Positions 17,186-27,708 of a stretch of 64,000 nt of DNA are shown here, piece after piece. Under the pieces are notes generated by a model. It was not told where the DNA came from and did no database searches. It saw nothing but the letters and a program-made list of their open reading frames with translations. The position numbers were made by a program, and so were the translations under genes. Every line of letters begins with the position of its first letter. Within the stretch, counting starts at the first letter, position 1. The stretch comes from Flavobacterium nitratireducens (GTDB lineage: Bacteria; Bacteroidota; Bacteroidia; Flavobacteriales; Flavobacteriaceae): contig NZ_CP121111.1 of the NCBI RefSeq assembly GCF_029625335.1, positions 2,170,001-2,234,000 of the forward strand, in the 5' to 3' direction.

Positions 17186-18385
17186 CTAGTCCAATAACTT
17201 TTCACTTACACTACTACTGGCAATAAGTGAAGCAATAAAGCCAAGCGTGACGATGGTTCCCATGACAATCAGTACATTTTCTATCGAAAAAACCACCGGA
17301 TAAGCCAGCGTAGGGGTAATCATAATCCATTCAAAATGTTGTTGTAAAAGAACAATTATGATTCCTAATACAAGTCCGATAATTCCTCCAATTATACTTA
17401 GTAAAGTGCCTTGCAATAAAAATATTTTTCGTAAATTTTTAATTTCCGTTCCTAAGTTAAAAAGAGTTTTTAGATTTCCTTTTTTGTCCAGAATCATCAT
17501 AATAAGAGCACCAATAAGGTTGAAAAGCGCTACAATTATTACCAAGGTAAAAATTAGGTACACGGCTATATTTTCGGTATTGAGCATTTTATAAAGAGAT
17601 TCGTTGAGTTGTGCCCGATTTCTAACCGTAACTTTTCCTTTAAAAATGCTGTTTAACTGATTGATTATTGCTGTTTCATCAGCATTTGGTTTCTTTTTCA
17701 ATTCAATTCCCGAAACCTGATTGGTTTTGTATTCTAATAATTCCTGAGCCAAACCTAAGTCAGCAAAAACATATTTAGAATCCAAATCTTCATTAATGGC
17801 GTAAATACCCACAGGGAAAATTTCAGATTTATTAAAAGCCTGTTCGGCATTTTCTATGTTTCCTTTACCTGCTTTTGGAACTAAAACCTCTAGGTGTTTG
17901 TTAAAGTCCATTAAACCTAATGAAAGCTTTTGAACTAAACCAAAACCCACCACAACCTGATAGGTGTTTTCTTCAATCCATTGACCGTTGTAAAGGATTT
18001 TTTGGCTATTATTGACTTTGCTGTAGTTAGGGTCAACACCCTTTAAATAAGTGACTTCTTGTTTGTTGTCAAAAGTAAATAACACACGCTCCTCAATAAT
18101 TTTTGAAAAAGAGGCTACACCATCAATTTTTTTAATTGCGGCTTCTTGTTCAGGACTCACAAAAAATGATTTTCCTAAGATACTTGCAACTTTTAAATCG
18201 GGGTCAATATCGTTACTAAACGAAAGGCTAAAAACTTTTAATCCGCTAAAAACTGATAAAACCACAAACAAAGCCATAGCCCCCACAATGATGCCCATAC
18301 TGGCAATGCGGTTTATGATGTTGATGGCATTGTTTTTACTGTTACTAAGAATGTAACGTTTGGCTATGTATAGCGGAAAATTCAA
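17186..18385 (-). CDS. ABC transporter permease, LolC/LolE (FtsX) family
   Basis: An inner-membrane permease of 399 residues. Four membrane segments are visible: one near the N-terminus after INRIASMGIIVGAM, a large extracytoplasmic domain (about 60-255), then three at about 270-295, 318-350 and 365-390. This layout matches the LolCE family, which hands lipoproteins to LolA for transport to the outer membrane; the ATPase partner is not nearby. The start lies 4 bases after the rbfA stop, so the two are an operon. Another MacB-like export role cannot be excluded. Confidence 0.87.
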   Translation of the reverse strand: MNFPLYIAKRYILSNSKNNAINIINRIASMGIIVGAMALFVVLSVFSGLKVFSLSFSNDIDPDLKVASILGKSFFVSPEQEAAIKKIDGVASFSKIIEERVLFTFDNKQEVTYLKGVDPNYSKVNNSQKILYNGQWIEENTYQVVVGFGLVQKLSLGLMDFNKHLEVLVPKAGKGNIENAEQAFNKSEIFPVGIYAINEDLDSKYVFADLGLAQELLEYKTNQVSGIELKKKPNADETAIINQLNSIFKGKVTVRNRAQLNESLYKMLNTENIAVYLIFTLVIIVALFNLIGALIMMILDKKGNLKTLFNLGTEIKNLRKIFLLQGTLLSIIGGIIGLVLGIIIVLLQQHFEWIMITPTLAYPVVFSIENVLIVMGTIVTLGFIASLIASSSVSEKLLD

Positions 18386-18389
18386 GTTC

Positions 18390-18782
18390 TTAAAATTGTT
18401 TTCTTCTTTCTAATAAATCTCTATTTTCAATTGGATTTTCTTTGTTTTTCAAAGCATTGTCTATTTTTTCAATGTAATCCAAAGAATCATCGATAAAGAA
18501 AACTAAATTAGGAACTCTACGTAATTGTTTGCGAACTCGTTGCGCCAAATCATGTTTAATCAATGGTGTATTCGACTTTATTCCTTCCAATGTTTCTTTT
18601 GCTTTTTCCTGAGGAAAAATACTCAAGTAAACTGTAGCCACAGATAAATCGGTAGTTACTGAAACTTTGGATACCGAAATAACCAAATTGCTAACTCCAT
18701 TTTTTCTCACTTCACCTTGTAGGATATCCACCAAATCTTTTTGGATAACGCCGCCTATTTTTTTCTGTCTGTTTGTTTCCAT
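18390..18782 (-). CDS. rbfA: Ribosome-binding factor A
   Basis: RbfA binds the 30S subunit and aids late maturation of 16S rRNA, especially in the cold. The 130-residue protein has the single KH-like domain of the family: an N-terminal helix (QKKIGGVIQKDLVDIL), strands with VSVTTDLSVATVYLSIFP and the C-terminal LVFFIDDSLDYIEKID. It is the first gene of a two-gene unit with the LolE-type permease. Confidence 0.93.
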   Translation of the reverse strand: METNRQKKIGGVIQKDLVDILQGEVRKNGVSNLVISVSKVSVTTDLSVATVYLSIFPQEKAKETLEGIKSNTPLIKHDLAQRVRKQLRRVPNLVFFIDDSLDYIEKIDNALKNKENPIENRDLLERRKQF

Positions 18783-18840
18783 ACAGCAAAAATACTACTT
18801 TTAAGCATTAAATAAGCAAATTTATAACTTCTGTTTTTAG

Positions 18841-18930
18841 GAGCTATTTCCTGCTATCCGCTCTATCTCTTGTATTTGCTGTCGCCATACAAGAGGATGC
18901 TCCCGAAGTTTCGGGACTATCAGGGCTAAG
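18841..18930 (+). repeat. Hairpin-forming intergenic repeat, copy B
   Basis: A diverged copy of the element at 15926-16027: CTATCCGCT, a hairpin (CTCTTGTA against TACAAGAG), GGATGC, a second hairpin (CCCGAAGTTTCGGG), then CTATCAGGGCT. It fills most of the gap between rbfA and addA. Confidence 0.55.
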
Positions 18931-18957
18931 AAATCGGGAAATCAATAACAAAAACTT

Positions 18958-21900
18958 ATGCAAAGACATTCCTTTTCAATCTACGACGCATCAGCAGGTT
19001 CGGGTAAAACCTATACTTTGGTCAAAGAATACCTTAAAATCATTCTGACTTCACCTAAAAATGATGCGTATCGAAATATTCTAGCCATCACTTTTACCAA
19101 TAAGGCAGTGCATGAGATGAAAAGCCGTATTGTAGGCAGTTTGTCAGAATTTGCCAAAGAAGAACCTTCCAAAAAAGCACTGGATTTAATGCAGGATTTG
19201 GTTAATGATACTAAGGATTGGGAGGTGAAATTGTCATTGCAGTTCATTAAAACCAAATCACAGCAAATCATCAAGCATATTATTCATAATTATGCTGCTT
19301 TTGATATTTCTACCATTGATAAGTTTACGCATAAGGTGATTCGTGCTTTTGCACATGATTTGAATTTACCTATGACTTTCGAAGTTACTTTGGATACTGA
19401 AAATCTTTTAATTGAAGCGGTAGATGCGATTATTGCTCAGGCTGGTGAAGATAAAACGCTGACCGATTTACTGATTGATTTTACCATGGAAAAAACCGAT
19501 GATGATAAATCTTGGGATATTTCCAGAGAAATTCTGGAAACTGGAAAATTGGTTCAAAATGAGAATAATCGAAATGAGATTATGCAATTTCAAGAAAAAT
19601 CCATCGCTGAATTTGTTGAAATCAAAAAGAAGCTAAATGCGGTTTGTAAGGAATTAGAAAAGGAAAATGCAGAAAAAGCAACCATTGCATTGGATTTGAT
19701 TGAAAAAAACGGAATAGATTTGAGAATCTTTTTCCAGAGGAACTTTTCCAAATCATTTGACCAGTATTCGAGATGGGAAATTCAATCCAAAGAACAAAAC
19801 CTTTCACGAATTTGATGATATTGCCATCAATAAAACTGTTAAAGACCGCGCTTTAATTGAAAATATCATTCCTGAATTATTGCAAATTTTAGCTTTTATT
19901 TATAAGAATTTTGAAAAAAGAGATTTTTATAAAGCCTTTCTAAAAAATATTACACCGCTTTCTTTATTGAATACGGTAAATAATGAGTTGGCTAAAATTC
20001 AGGAAGAACAAAATGTACTTTCCATTTCGGAGTTTAATGCTATTATTCATCGCGAAATTCAAAATCAGCCTGCGCCTTTTATATATGAGCGTTTGGGCGA
20101 ACGTTACCGTCATTTTTTTATTGACGAGTTTCAAGATACTTCTGAGATGCAATGGCAAAATTTAATTCCACTTATTGATAATGCGCTTTCGGGTCAGGAT
20201 GATTATGGGAATAAAGGAACTTTAATGATTGTGGGTGATCCAAAACAATCCATTTATCGTTGGCGTGGAGGGAAAGCGGAGCAGTTTATCGAGTTGAGCA
20301 AGGATAAAAATCCTTTTAATAATCCGGATAAAAAAATAGAGCATTTAGATAAAAACTACCGTTCCTATTCTCAGATCATTGAATTTAATAACGAATTTTT
20401 TAAATTAATTGCTACTGAATTTGAGCACCCAGATTATAAGGATTTATACGAAAATCATAGTTTTCAGCATACTAATGCTAAAAAGGGTGGATATGTAAAT
20501 ATCTCATTTATCCCTAAAGTGGAAGCTACGGAAAATGATGAGGAAGCATTGGATAAAACGGATTTGTATGTATTGGCTACCTTAAATACCATTCAGAAGG
20601 TTGTACAACAAGGTTTTGAATACAAAGACATTGTGATTTTAACTCGTAAACGCGATCAGGGAGTTGCGATTGCAAATTATTTAACAGAACAAGGTGTTCC
20701 TTTGTTGTCTTCGGAAACTTTAATGATTCAAAATGCGACTGAAGTTCGATTGATTATCCATCTTTTGAAATACTTAAAAAATAATGCCGATTTAGAATCG
20801 AAAGCATTTTTCTTGCATTATGTTGCCGGAAATATGCAAGATCAATTGGCAGTTCATGATTTTATTGCTGCTGGTATGGTACTGAAAAGTGAAGATGATT
20901 TTGAAAAATGGTTGCAAAGTTTTGCTATTTCGATTTCGTTTCAAAATATCCGTAAAAAATCGTTGTATGAAACGGCAGAAATTATTGTGTCCAAGTTTTT
21001 GTCAAATATGAATCAGGTAGGGAACGCTTATGTGCAATATTTTTTAGATATTGTATTGGAACGCGATGTTCGCAATCAGGCTGGAATTGCAGATTTTCTG
21101 GAATTTTGGGATAAAAGCAGCCATAAATATAGTATCCCATCTCCGGAAGGAAATAATGCAGTTCGAATTATGACAATTCATAAATCAAAAGGTTTGGAAT
21201 TTCCAGTGGTAATTATGCCTTTCGCAGAAGAAGATTATGTCAAGAAACCAAAGGATAAATTGTGGCTGAATGTTGAAGATGTGGATATGCCTAAAGCTTT
21301 GGTGGATAATAGTAAAGCTGTAGAAGGTTTTGGGGAAGATGCGAAGTTGATTTATGAACAGAAAAAACAGGAAGAGTTATTAGACAATATCAATGTTTTA
21401 TATGTGGCTTTAACCCGTGCCGAAGAACAATTGTATGTTATTTCAAATATGAATTTAACTTCCAAAGGAGAGGTTAAAAAAGAAGATATGTCGGCATTTT
21501 TTATTAATTATTTAATCGCTAAAAATGTATTTGATGAAAATACGTTTGGATATGAGTTTGGTGATAAGTCCAAATTATCATCCTATTCAAATCATGCTGA
21601 TACTTCCAAGTCAATTAGTGTAGTAAAAGAAACCTTAAATCCTAAGAATATAAAAATTGCACAAAAGGAAGCTTTAATGTGGGGTACGCACCAGCAAGAA
21701 TCTATTGAATATGGGAATGTAATACATGAGATTCTGTCTTTTGTTAAAACAAAGAATGATGTGGATTTAGCTGTTAATAAAGCTATTGAAAATGGATTAA
21801 TTAATGCAGAGCAAAGAAATATAGTAAATGATACTATTGACAAAATTGTTAATCATCCTGTCTTGGAAATGTTTTTTGCTGAAGGGAATCAGGTTTTGAA

Positions 21901-22126
21901 TGAGCAAACTATTATCCGAAAAAAAGGAAGTGTTGTGAAACCTGACAGAATGGTGGTTTCGAAAGAGGGAGTAGTATTTTTATTAGATTATAAAACAGGT
22001 GTTTATAATGCAAAATACAAAAAACAACTCCAGGAATATGAAGCTGCAATTGAATTAATGGGGTTTAAGGTTGAAAAGAAAACATTGGTATATATAGCAG
22101 AGGAAATTCAGGTTGTGCAAGTGTAA
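18958..22126 (+). pseudogene. AddA/RecB-like UvrD helicase-nuclease, broken by a one-base frameshift
   Basis: Two overlapping frames, 18958-19815 and 19757-22126, together make one protein of about 1,050 residues. The first part has Walker A ASAGSGKT at about 11-18. The second has DEFQDT, VGDPKQSIYRWRGG and LYVALTRAEEQ (helicase motifs II, III and VI), and ends in a PD-(D/E)XK nuclease with PDRMVV and LLDYKTG. This is the AddA layout for double-strand break repair. The join needs one base fewer in the AACTTTTCCAAATCAT stretch around 19741-19756. AddB-like and ompA genes follow. An assembly error is more likely than true loss, because both parts keep all motifs. Confidence 0.88.
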
Positions 22127-22320
22127 AAAGATATTTTGAGCTAAAAAGGATTTAGATTGTTTTTTATTTGTCTGATTTTCAGACTGTTTGTTTGTTTATT
22201 TTAACTTTTAGGAAAATAAATAAAAGAAAATTGTCTTTTGTTTATTGGTCTTTAGGACGTTTGTGTCTGATTAGCAATGTTAAAATGAATAATTTATAAC
22301 GTTTTTTTTTTAGATTCTGT

Positions 22321-22351
22321 TTTGTAGTTAAAAAATTACGCGTTACTTTTG
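22321..22351 (+). promoter_or_regulatory. Bacteroidetes-type promoter for ompA
   Basis: TTTG at 22321-22324, exactly 19 bp, then TACTTTTG at 22344-22351: a full match to the consensus. It lies 37 bases before the ompA ATG, as expected for a highly expressed gene. Confidence 0.75.
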
Positions 22352-22388
22352 TTGATAATTAACTAAATTGTAATTAAAAAAATTAAGT

Positions 22389-23822
22389 ATGAAACATCTT
22401 AACAAACTTTTTGTTGCTGTGTTGATGGCTATGGGTGTAAGCTCTCAGGCTCAAGATAGTAACAATCCATGGGCTATTGCTTTTGGAGTAAATGCCGTAG
22501 ATACTAGAACTAGTGCAGGCGGTGGTAATAATTGGTTAGATCGTCATTTTTCTCAACCGTTTGATGTGAAACAAAACTGGAATATTCTTCCTTCAGTGTC
22601 TTATTTAAGCGTATCCCGTTATGTAGGAAGTGGTTTTACAGTAGGGCTTCAAGGTTCGGTAAATAAAATCGATAAGTTTGTTACTTTTAATCCAACTGCT
22701 CCAGGTCATGATGGTAGAGGAATGATTGTGACTAATCCGGGTGATTTAATGTATTATGGAATTGATGCTAATGTTAAATATAGCTTCGCTAGTTTAATTA
22801 AATCTAAAGTTATTGATCCAAGTCTACACGTAGGGGGAGGTTATACTTTCTTTGGAGATAATAGTTTTGGTACAGTAAATGGAGGAGCTGGATTGACTTT
22901 TTGGGTTTCTGAAAATGTTGGTTTAGCTCTTGCTTCTACCTATAAAAAATCATTTGGAGATAGAAATGAAGCAGCTGGAGCTCCTCACGCTCCTTCTCAC
23001 TTCCAACACACAGCTGGTATCGTTTTCAGATTTGGTGGAAAAGATACTGATGGTGATGGTATCTACGATAAAGAAGATGCTTGTCCAGAAGTTGCTGGTT
23101 TAAAACAATTCAATGGATGTCCTGATACTGATGGTGACGGAATTATCGATTCAGAAGATTCTTGTCCAGAAGTTGCTGGTTTAGCTTCATTAAAAGGTTG
23201 TCCAGATGCTGATGGTGATGGAATCACTGATGCTGAGGATGCTTGTCCAAATGTTGCTGGTTTAGCTTCATTAAAAGGTTGTCCAGATGCTGATAAAGAT
23301 GGTGTTGCTGATAAAGATGATAAATGTCCTAACGTAGCTGGTCCTAAAGAAAATGCAGGATGCCCATGGCCTGATACTGATAATGATGGTGTAGCTGATA
23401 AAGATGATAAATGTCCTGAGGTTGCTGGTCCAGCTAGTAACAACGGATGTCCAGAAGTTCCACAAGAAGCTATGGATGAATTGAAATCTCAAGCTAGATT
23501 TATCTATTTCAATACTGGAAAATCTACTTTCAAAACTGCTGACGTTCCTAAAAGATTAGATGCTATGGCTGCATTACTTAAAAACTACCCTAACTCTGAG
23601 TTCTTAATTGAAGGACACACTGATAGTGATGGTTCTGATGCTTTCAACCAAAAACTTTCTGAGTCTAGAGCTGCTGCTGTTAAAAAAGCGTTATTAGACA
23701 GAGGAATCTCTTCTAGCAAATTAAAATCAGTTGGATACGGTGAGTCTATGCCAATTGAAACTAATAAAACTGCTGCTGGAAAAGCATTAAACAGAAGAAC
23801 TGAAGTGAAATTAATCAAATAA
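22389..23822 (+). CDS. OmpA-family outer membrane protein with thrombospondin type 3 repeats
   Basis: A 477-residue outer membrane protein. Residues 1-21 form a signal peptide ending in SQAQ. About 22-215 form a beta-barrel ending in [11 protein letters not shown]. About 216-355 are five calcium-binding thrombospondin type 3 repeats (DTDGDGI and DADGDGI, each with a CP pair). The last 110 residues are the OmpA-like peptidoglycan-binding domain, with [18 protein letters not shown] and NRRTEVKL. It probably links the outer membrane to peptidoglycan. It lies between the addA-like and addB-like genes but has its own promoter and terminator. Confidence 0.93.
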   Translation: MKHLNKLFVAVLMAMGVSSQAQDSNNPWAIAFGVNAVDTRTSAGGGNNWLDRHFSQPFDVKQNWNILPSVSYLSVSRYVGSGFTVGLQGSVNKIDKFVTFNPTAPGHDGRGMIVTNPGDLMYYGIDANVKYSFASLIKSKVIDPSLHVGGGYTFFGDNSFGTVNGGAGLTFWVSENVGLALASTYKKSFGDRNEAAGAPHAPSHFQHTAGIVFRFGGKDTDGDGIYDKEDACPEVAGLKQFNGCPDTDGDGIIDSEDSCPEVAGLASLKGCPDADGDGITDAEDACPNVAGLASLKGCPDADKDGVADKDDKCPNVAGPKENAGCPWPDTDNDGVADKDDKCPEVAGPASNNGCPEVPQEAMDELKSQARFIYFNTGKSTFKTADVPKRLDAMAALLKNYPNSEFLIEGHTDSDGSDAFNQKLSESRAAAVKKALLDRGISSSKLKSVGYGESMPIETNKTAAGKALNRRTEVKLIK

Positions 23823-23842
23823 TTTCTTCTAAATAATTATTG

Positions 23843-23876
23843 AAAAACGCCTCGATTTATCGAGGCGTTTTTTTAT
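23843..23876 (+). terminator. Intrinsic terminator after ompA
   Basis: AAAAACGCCTCGA and its complement pair around a 4-base loop, followed by seven T residues. A strong GC stem. Confidence 0.92.
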
Positions 23877-23885
23877 TTTTATACT

Positions 23886-26651
23886 ATGATAAATAGTACT
23901 TTTCTAGATAAAATAGCCAAGATTTTAATTGAAAAATATTCGGATAAACTGGTCAATACGATAATAGTTTTGCCGAATAAAAGAGCCAGGATTTTTTTGA
24001 TTGAGGCGCTCAAAAAACAAATTTCAACGAATATCCTTGCTCCTAAGATTGTTAGCATTGAAGATTTTATTCAGGATATAGCAGCGATTCGAACTGTTGA
24101 CCCAATTGAATTATTATTCGAGTTCTACGAAGTTTATTTGTCGGTTACTGAAAAGTCAAATCAACAAACTTTTGAGCTCTTTGCTAATTGGGCTAAAACA
24201 TTACTGCAAGATTTTAATGAAATCGACCGTTATTTGTTAGACCCTACTCATGTTTTGTCCTACCTAAAAGATATTGAAGATATCAAAAAATGGGGTGTTG
24301 AGGTAGAGAACAAAACCACATTGATTGAGAAATATATTGATTTTTGGAAATTATTGCCGCTTTATTATCAGTCTTTATATGTTCATTTGCTTCAAAAAGG
24401 GATTGGTTATCAGGGTTTAATTTACCGTGAAGCTGTTAAAAATTTAAATGATTTTTCGAATTCAATAACTAATAATCAATTTGTTTTTGCCGGTTTTAAT
24501 GCCTTAAATGCTTCTGAAGAAAAAATCATTCAGCATTTGATAGCTAATGATTGCGCTGAAATTTATTGGGATGCCGATCAAACTTTTTTAAATGATCCTT
24601 ACCATGATGCGGCTTTATTTTTACGTCGATTCAAGCAAACATGGAAACATTATAAAACCAATCCTTTTGAATGGATTGTGGATGATTTTTCGCAAACTAA
24701 AAACATTCAAATCATTGGGACACCAAAAAGTATTGGTCAGGCCAAAATTGCAGGCAGCATTATCGAAAAAATCACGGAAGATAATCCTTTAACTTCCTTG
24801 GATAAAGTGGCCATTGTACTTGGTGAAGAAAATGTATTAGTGCCTCTTTTGTATTCTTTGCCTTCCACTGTGGGTGCTTTAAATATCACCATGGGATATT
24901 CAAGTAAAAATAATCCTGCCCAAATTTTGATTGCTAAATTGTTTAAAATGCATACCAATGCCTTGTCTAGAAAGTCATCGAGTTATGTGTTCTATTATAA
25001 AGATGTATTGGATATTTTGACACATCCATTGGTAGAACCTTATGCTAAAACAAGTGATTTAGTAAATACCATCAATAAAAACAATTACACTTTTATTAGT
25101 CATCAAAAGTTACTTGAGCTCAATCAAAATCCTACCGATTTATTTTTACTGCTTTTTCAAAAATGGGAATCAGGTTCTATTGCAGTACTACAATCTGTAT
25201 CTCAATTGTTATTGACCATCAAAGAGAATTTGAGTAATGACAACGAAGAAGAAAAAATTACCAAAGCCTTTGTTTTTGCCATTTTCAAAGTGATTAATAA
25301 GTTAATTAATTATTATTCAAAACATCAGCATATTGATAAAATAGAAACTTTACATGCCATTTATAAGCAAGTAATTGATTTGGCAGAAGTGTCTTTTGAA
25401 GGAGAACCTTTGAATGGTTTGCAGATAATGGGAGTTCTGGAAAGTCGTGTTTTGGATTTTGAAACCGTGATTGTAACTTCTATGAATGAAGGGAAATTTC
25501 CAGCGGGAAAATCTCAAAATTCTTTTATTCCTTATGATGTAAAAAGAGAGTTAGGTTTGCCCACTTTCAAAGAAAAGGATGCTATTTATACCTATCACTT
25601 TTACCATTTATTGCAACGTGCTAAGAATATTTATTTATTGTACAATACTGAAAGTGAAGGTTTAGATGCTGGTGAAAAAAGCCGATTCATCACGCAATTG
25701 GAAGTAGAAAAACAGCCTAATCATATTTTGACACACGAAATTTATAATGCTGTTTTACCTGAAACGGCTTATAAACCTATGGTGATCGAAAAATCGGCGG
25801 CGGTGATGGAGCGTTTGGCTGTAATAGCGAAAGAAGGTTTTTCGCCTTCGGCATTAACATCTTATATTCGAAATCCGATTCAGTTTTATTTTCAAAAAAT
25901 ATTACGCATACGTGAAGTAGAGGAAGTAGAAGAGAATATTGCTCTGAATACACTAGGGACGATTATCCACGAAACCTTAAGGGTTTTATATGAACCTTTT
26001 ATTGGAAAGTATATTTCTGAAAAAGATATTGAAGATGCTTTCAAATTAATTGATGAAGAGGTTTTAAAGCAATTTAAAATTGTTTATAAGGAAGGCGAAA
26101 TCAAAAAAGGACGCAATCTTTTGGCTTTTGAAGTAGCTAAACGCAACGTTTCTAATTTTCTGAAAATGGAATTAGAAAGTATAAAAGCAGGTGATGCGAT
26201 AAAGATTATTGCTTTAGAAAAAACTTTTGAGCGTACTTTGAAACATCCGGATTTGCTAATTCCAGTTTTAATCAAAGGAAATGTCGATCGTATTGAAGAA
26301 CGTAACGGAAATATTCGAATTGTAGATTATAAAACCGGGAAAGTTGAGAAAGGCAATGTGAGTTTGAAATCTTGGAACGGATTGACTCAGGAAATTAAAA
26401 ACGATAAAATTATCCAGGTTTTGGCTTATGCTTTTATGTATGAAGAACAAGCTCAAGGAAAACCTATAGAAGCAGGAATCATTTCGTTTAAAAATCTAAA
26501 ATCAGGTTTTTTACCATTTAATTTTAAAGAAGACAAAGAAGTTCAGCAAATTATCAATCAGGAAATAATGGCTAATTATTTAGAGGAGATCGTGTTGTTG
26601 CTGAAGGAGATTTTGGATGAAGGTATATCTTTTGAGGAAAAGATTTTATAA
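23886..26651 (+). CDS. AddB-like PD-(D/E)XK nuclease, inactive-helicase subunit
   Basis: A 921-residue protein. The N-terminus (VLPNKRARIFLIEAL) stands where helicases have Walker A but lacks the GxGKT loop, as in AddB. The C-terminal nuclease has HETL, VLIKGNVDRIEE and IRIVDYKTGKV with the catalytic Asp and Lys. Only one cysteine occurs in the whole protein (NDCAEI), so the Fe-S staple that surrounds the nuclease of Bacillus AddB is absent. With the AddA-like gene upstream it probably forms a two-subunit break-repair enzyme. The start is 10 bases after the ompA terminator. Confidence 0.87.
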   Translation: MINSTFLDKIAKILIEKYSDKLVNTIIVLPNKRARIFLIEALKKQISTNILAPKIVSIEDFIQDIAAIRTVDPIELLFEFYEVYLSVTEKSNQQTFELFANWAKTLLQDFNEIDRYLLDPTHVLSYLKDIEDIKKWGVEVENKTTLIEKYIDFWKLLPLYYQSLYVHLLQKGIGYQGLIYREAVKNLNDFSNSITNNQFVFAGFNALNASEEKIIQHLIANDCAEIYWDADQTFLNDPYHDAALFLRRFKQTWKHYKTNPFEWIVDDFSQTKNIQIIGTPKSIGQAKIAGSIIEKITEDNPLTSLDKVAIVLGEENVLVPLLYSLPSTVGALNITMGYSSKNNPAQILIAKLFKMHTNALSRKSSSYVFYYKDVLDILTHPLVEPYAKTSDLVNTINKNNYTFISHQKLLELNQNPTDLFLLLFQKWESGSIAVLQSVSQLLLTIKENLSNDNEEEKITKAFVFAIFKVINKLINYYSKHQHIDKIETLHAIYKQVIDLAEVSFEGEPLNGLQIMGVLESRVLDFETVIVTSMNEGKFPAGKSQNSFIPYDVKRELGLPTFKEKDAIYTYHFYHLLQRAKNIYLLYNTESEGLDAGEKSRFITQLEVEKQPNHILTHEIYNAVLPETAYKPMVIEKSAAVMERLAVIAKEGFSPSALTSYIRNPIQFYFQKILRIREVEEVEENIALNTLGTIIHETLRVLYEPFIGKYISEKDIEDAFKLIDEEVLKQFKIVYKEGEIKKGRNLLAFEVAKRNVSNFLKMELESIKAGDAIKIIALEKTFERTLKHPDLLIPVLIKGNVDRIEERNGNIRIVDYKTGKVEKGNVSLKSWNGLTQEIKNDKIIQVLAYAFMYEEQAQGKPIEAGIISFKNLKSGFLPFNFKEDKEVQQIINQEIMANYLEEIVLLLKEILDEGISFEEKIL

Positions 26652-26787
26652 AATATTTAAAACATATAAGTCATATAAGTTTTTTTTAGCTTTTCAAAAA
26701 AGTAAATAAGCTCAGATAAGTTATTTTCATAAATGAAAATGATAATTTAATTTGTGAAAATTCGTGTAGTCTATGGTTGAAATTAAC

Positions 26788-26826
26788 CGCAAAGTTTGAA
26801 AAGTTTTTGCGCAAAGTACGCGAAGA
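26788..26826. repeat. Degenerate GCAAAG repeats
   Basis: Three spaced units (CGCAAAG, GCGCAAAG, CGCGAAG) lie just after the alpha/beta hydrolase stop on the plus strand. Similar CTTTG units in reverse orientation lie at 35441-35477. Confidence 0.35.
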
Positions 26827-26839
26827 TTAATTAGTGGTA

Positions 26840-27625
26840 TTATTTAATCTTCTTAAAAAAGTTCAATAAAACCGAAGTTAGTTCAGTTTCGTTTTCAATG
26901 TGGGACATGTGACCGTCTGGGAAAGTGACTAGTTGAACATCAGTTTCTTCAATTTGTTCCAGATTTTCTTCATAATTCAAAACAGGATCTTTTTGTCCTA
27001 GGATAAGCATTTTTGGATAAGGTGTCAGGTGTAAAATTACTTCTCGATCCATACGGATTTTCATTCCCTCCAGTGAAGCCACAATGCCTTGTAAAGGTGT
27101 TTTTAAAGCTTCTTGTTTTACCAATTCTATTTGGTCTTTTAAACGTTCACGATTTTCTTCGCTGAATAAATTGGCTATCGAAAGCGAAATGAAATTAGCG
27201 AATGATTGTTTAACCGCTTTAATGGCACGGTCACGGTTCAATTTTCGTTCTTCGCTGTCTGCTCGTGAAGTTGAATTTAATAAAACCAACCCTTTTACAT
27301 TGTCAGGATACAATTCGGCGAAAGCCAGAGCCACATAACCGCCCATGGAATGCCCAACAAAAATAGCTTTTCGAATGCGCAATTCAGCTAAAACGGCATG
27401 AACCACATCGGCATTGTTTTCCATGGAGTGAACATAACCCATACAATCGGTTTCACCATGACCCAATAAATCAATGGTAATGATGCGGTATTTTTTAGAG
27501 AATTCGGGGATAAAAGCGTTCCACATGCTTTTGTTCTCCAAAAATCCATGAAGCAACACAATTGCTGTTCCTTTGCCAGAATCGGTATACGAAATGCGGG
27601 TGTTTTTAAAGAGAATTGATTTCAA
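26840..27625 (-). CDS. Alpha/beta-hydrolase
   Basis: A 261-residue alpha/beta-hydrolase with no signal peptide, so cytoplasmic. The oxyanion region is LLHGFLENKSMW (about 24-35). The nucleophile is S93 in FVGHSMGGY. The acid is probably D213 in LGQKDPVLN and the base H239 in PDGHMSHIE. A cap domain covers about 120-190. The sequence fits small esterases or C-C bond hydrolases; the substrate cannot be told. No pathway genes are adjacent. Confidence 0.88.
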   Translation of the reverse strand: MKSILFKNTRISYTDSGKGTAIVLLHGFLENKSMWNAFIPEFSKKYRIITIDLLGHGETDCMGYVHSMENNADVVHAVLAELRIRKAIFVGHSMGGYVALAFAELYPDNVKGLVLLNSTSRADSEERKLNRDRAIKAVKQSFANFISLSIANLFSEENRERLKDQIELVKQEALKTPLQGIVASLEGMKIRMDREVILHLTPYPKMLILGQKDPVLNYEENLEQIEETDVQLVTFPDGHMSHIENETELTSVLLNFFKKIK

Positions 27626-27670
27626 TGGGGTTGACTTTTATACGGCAAAAATAGGATTTTTATTTTTTTT

Positions 27671-27704
27671 AAACCTAACAGTTCTTTAAAAGCTGTTAGG
27701 TTTT
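27671..27704. terminator. Hairpin between the TIGR00266 gene and the hydrolase gene
   Basis: AAACCTAACAG and CTGTTAGGTTT pair around an 11-base loop. On the minus strand only three T residues follow, so it is a weak terminator for the TIGR00266-like gene. Confidence 0.55.
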
Positions 27705-27708
27705 GTTA

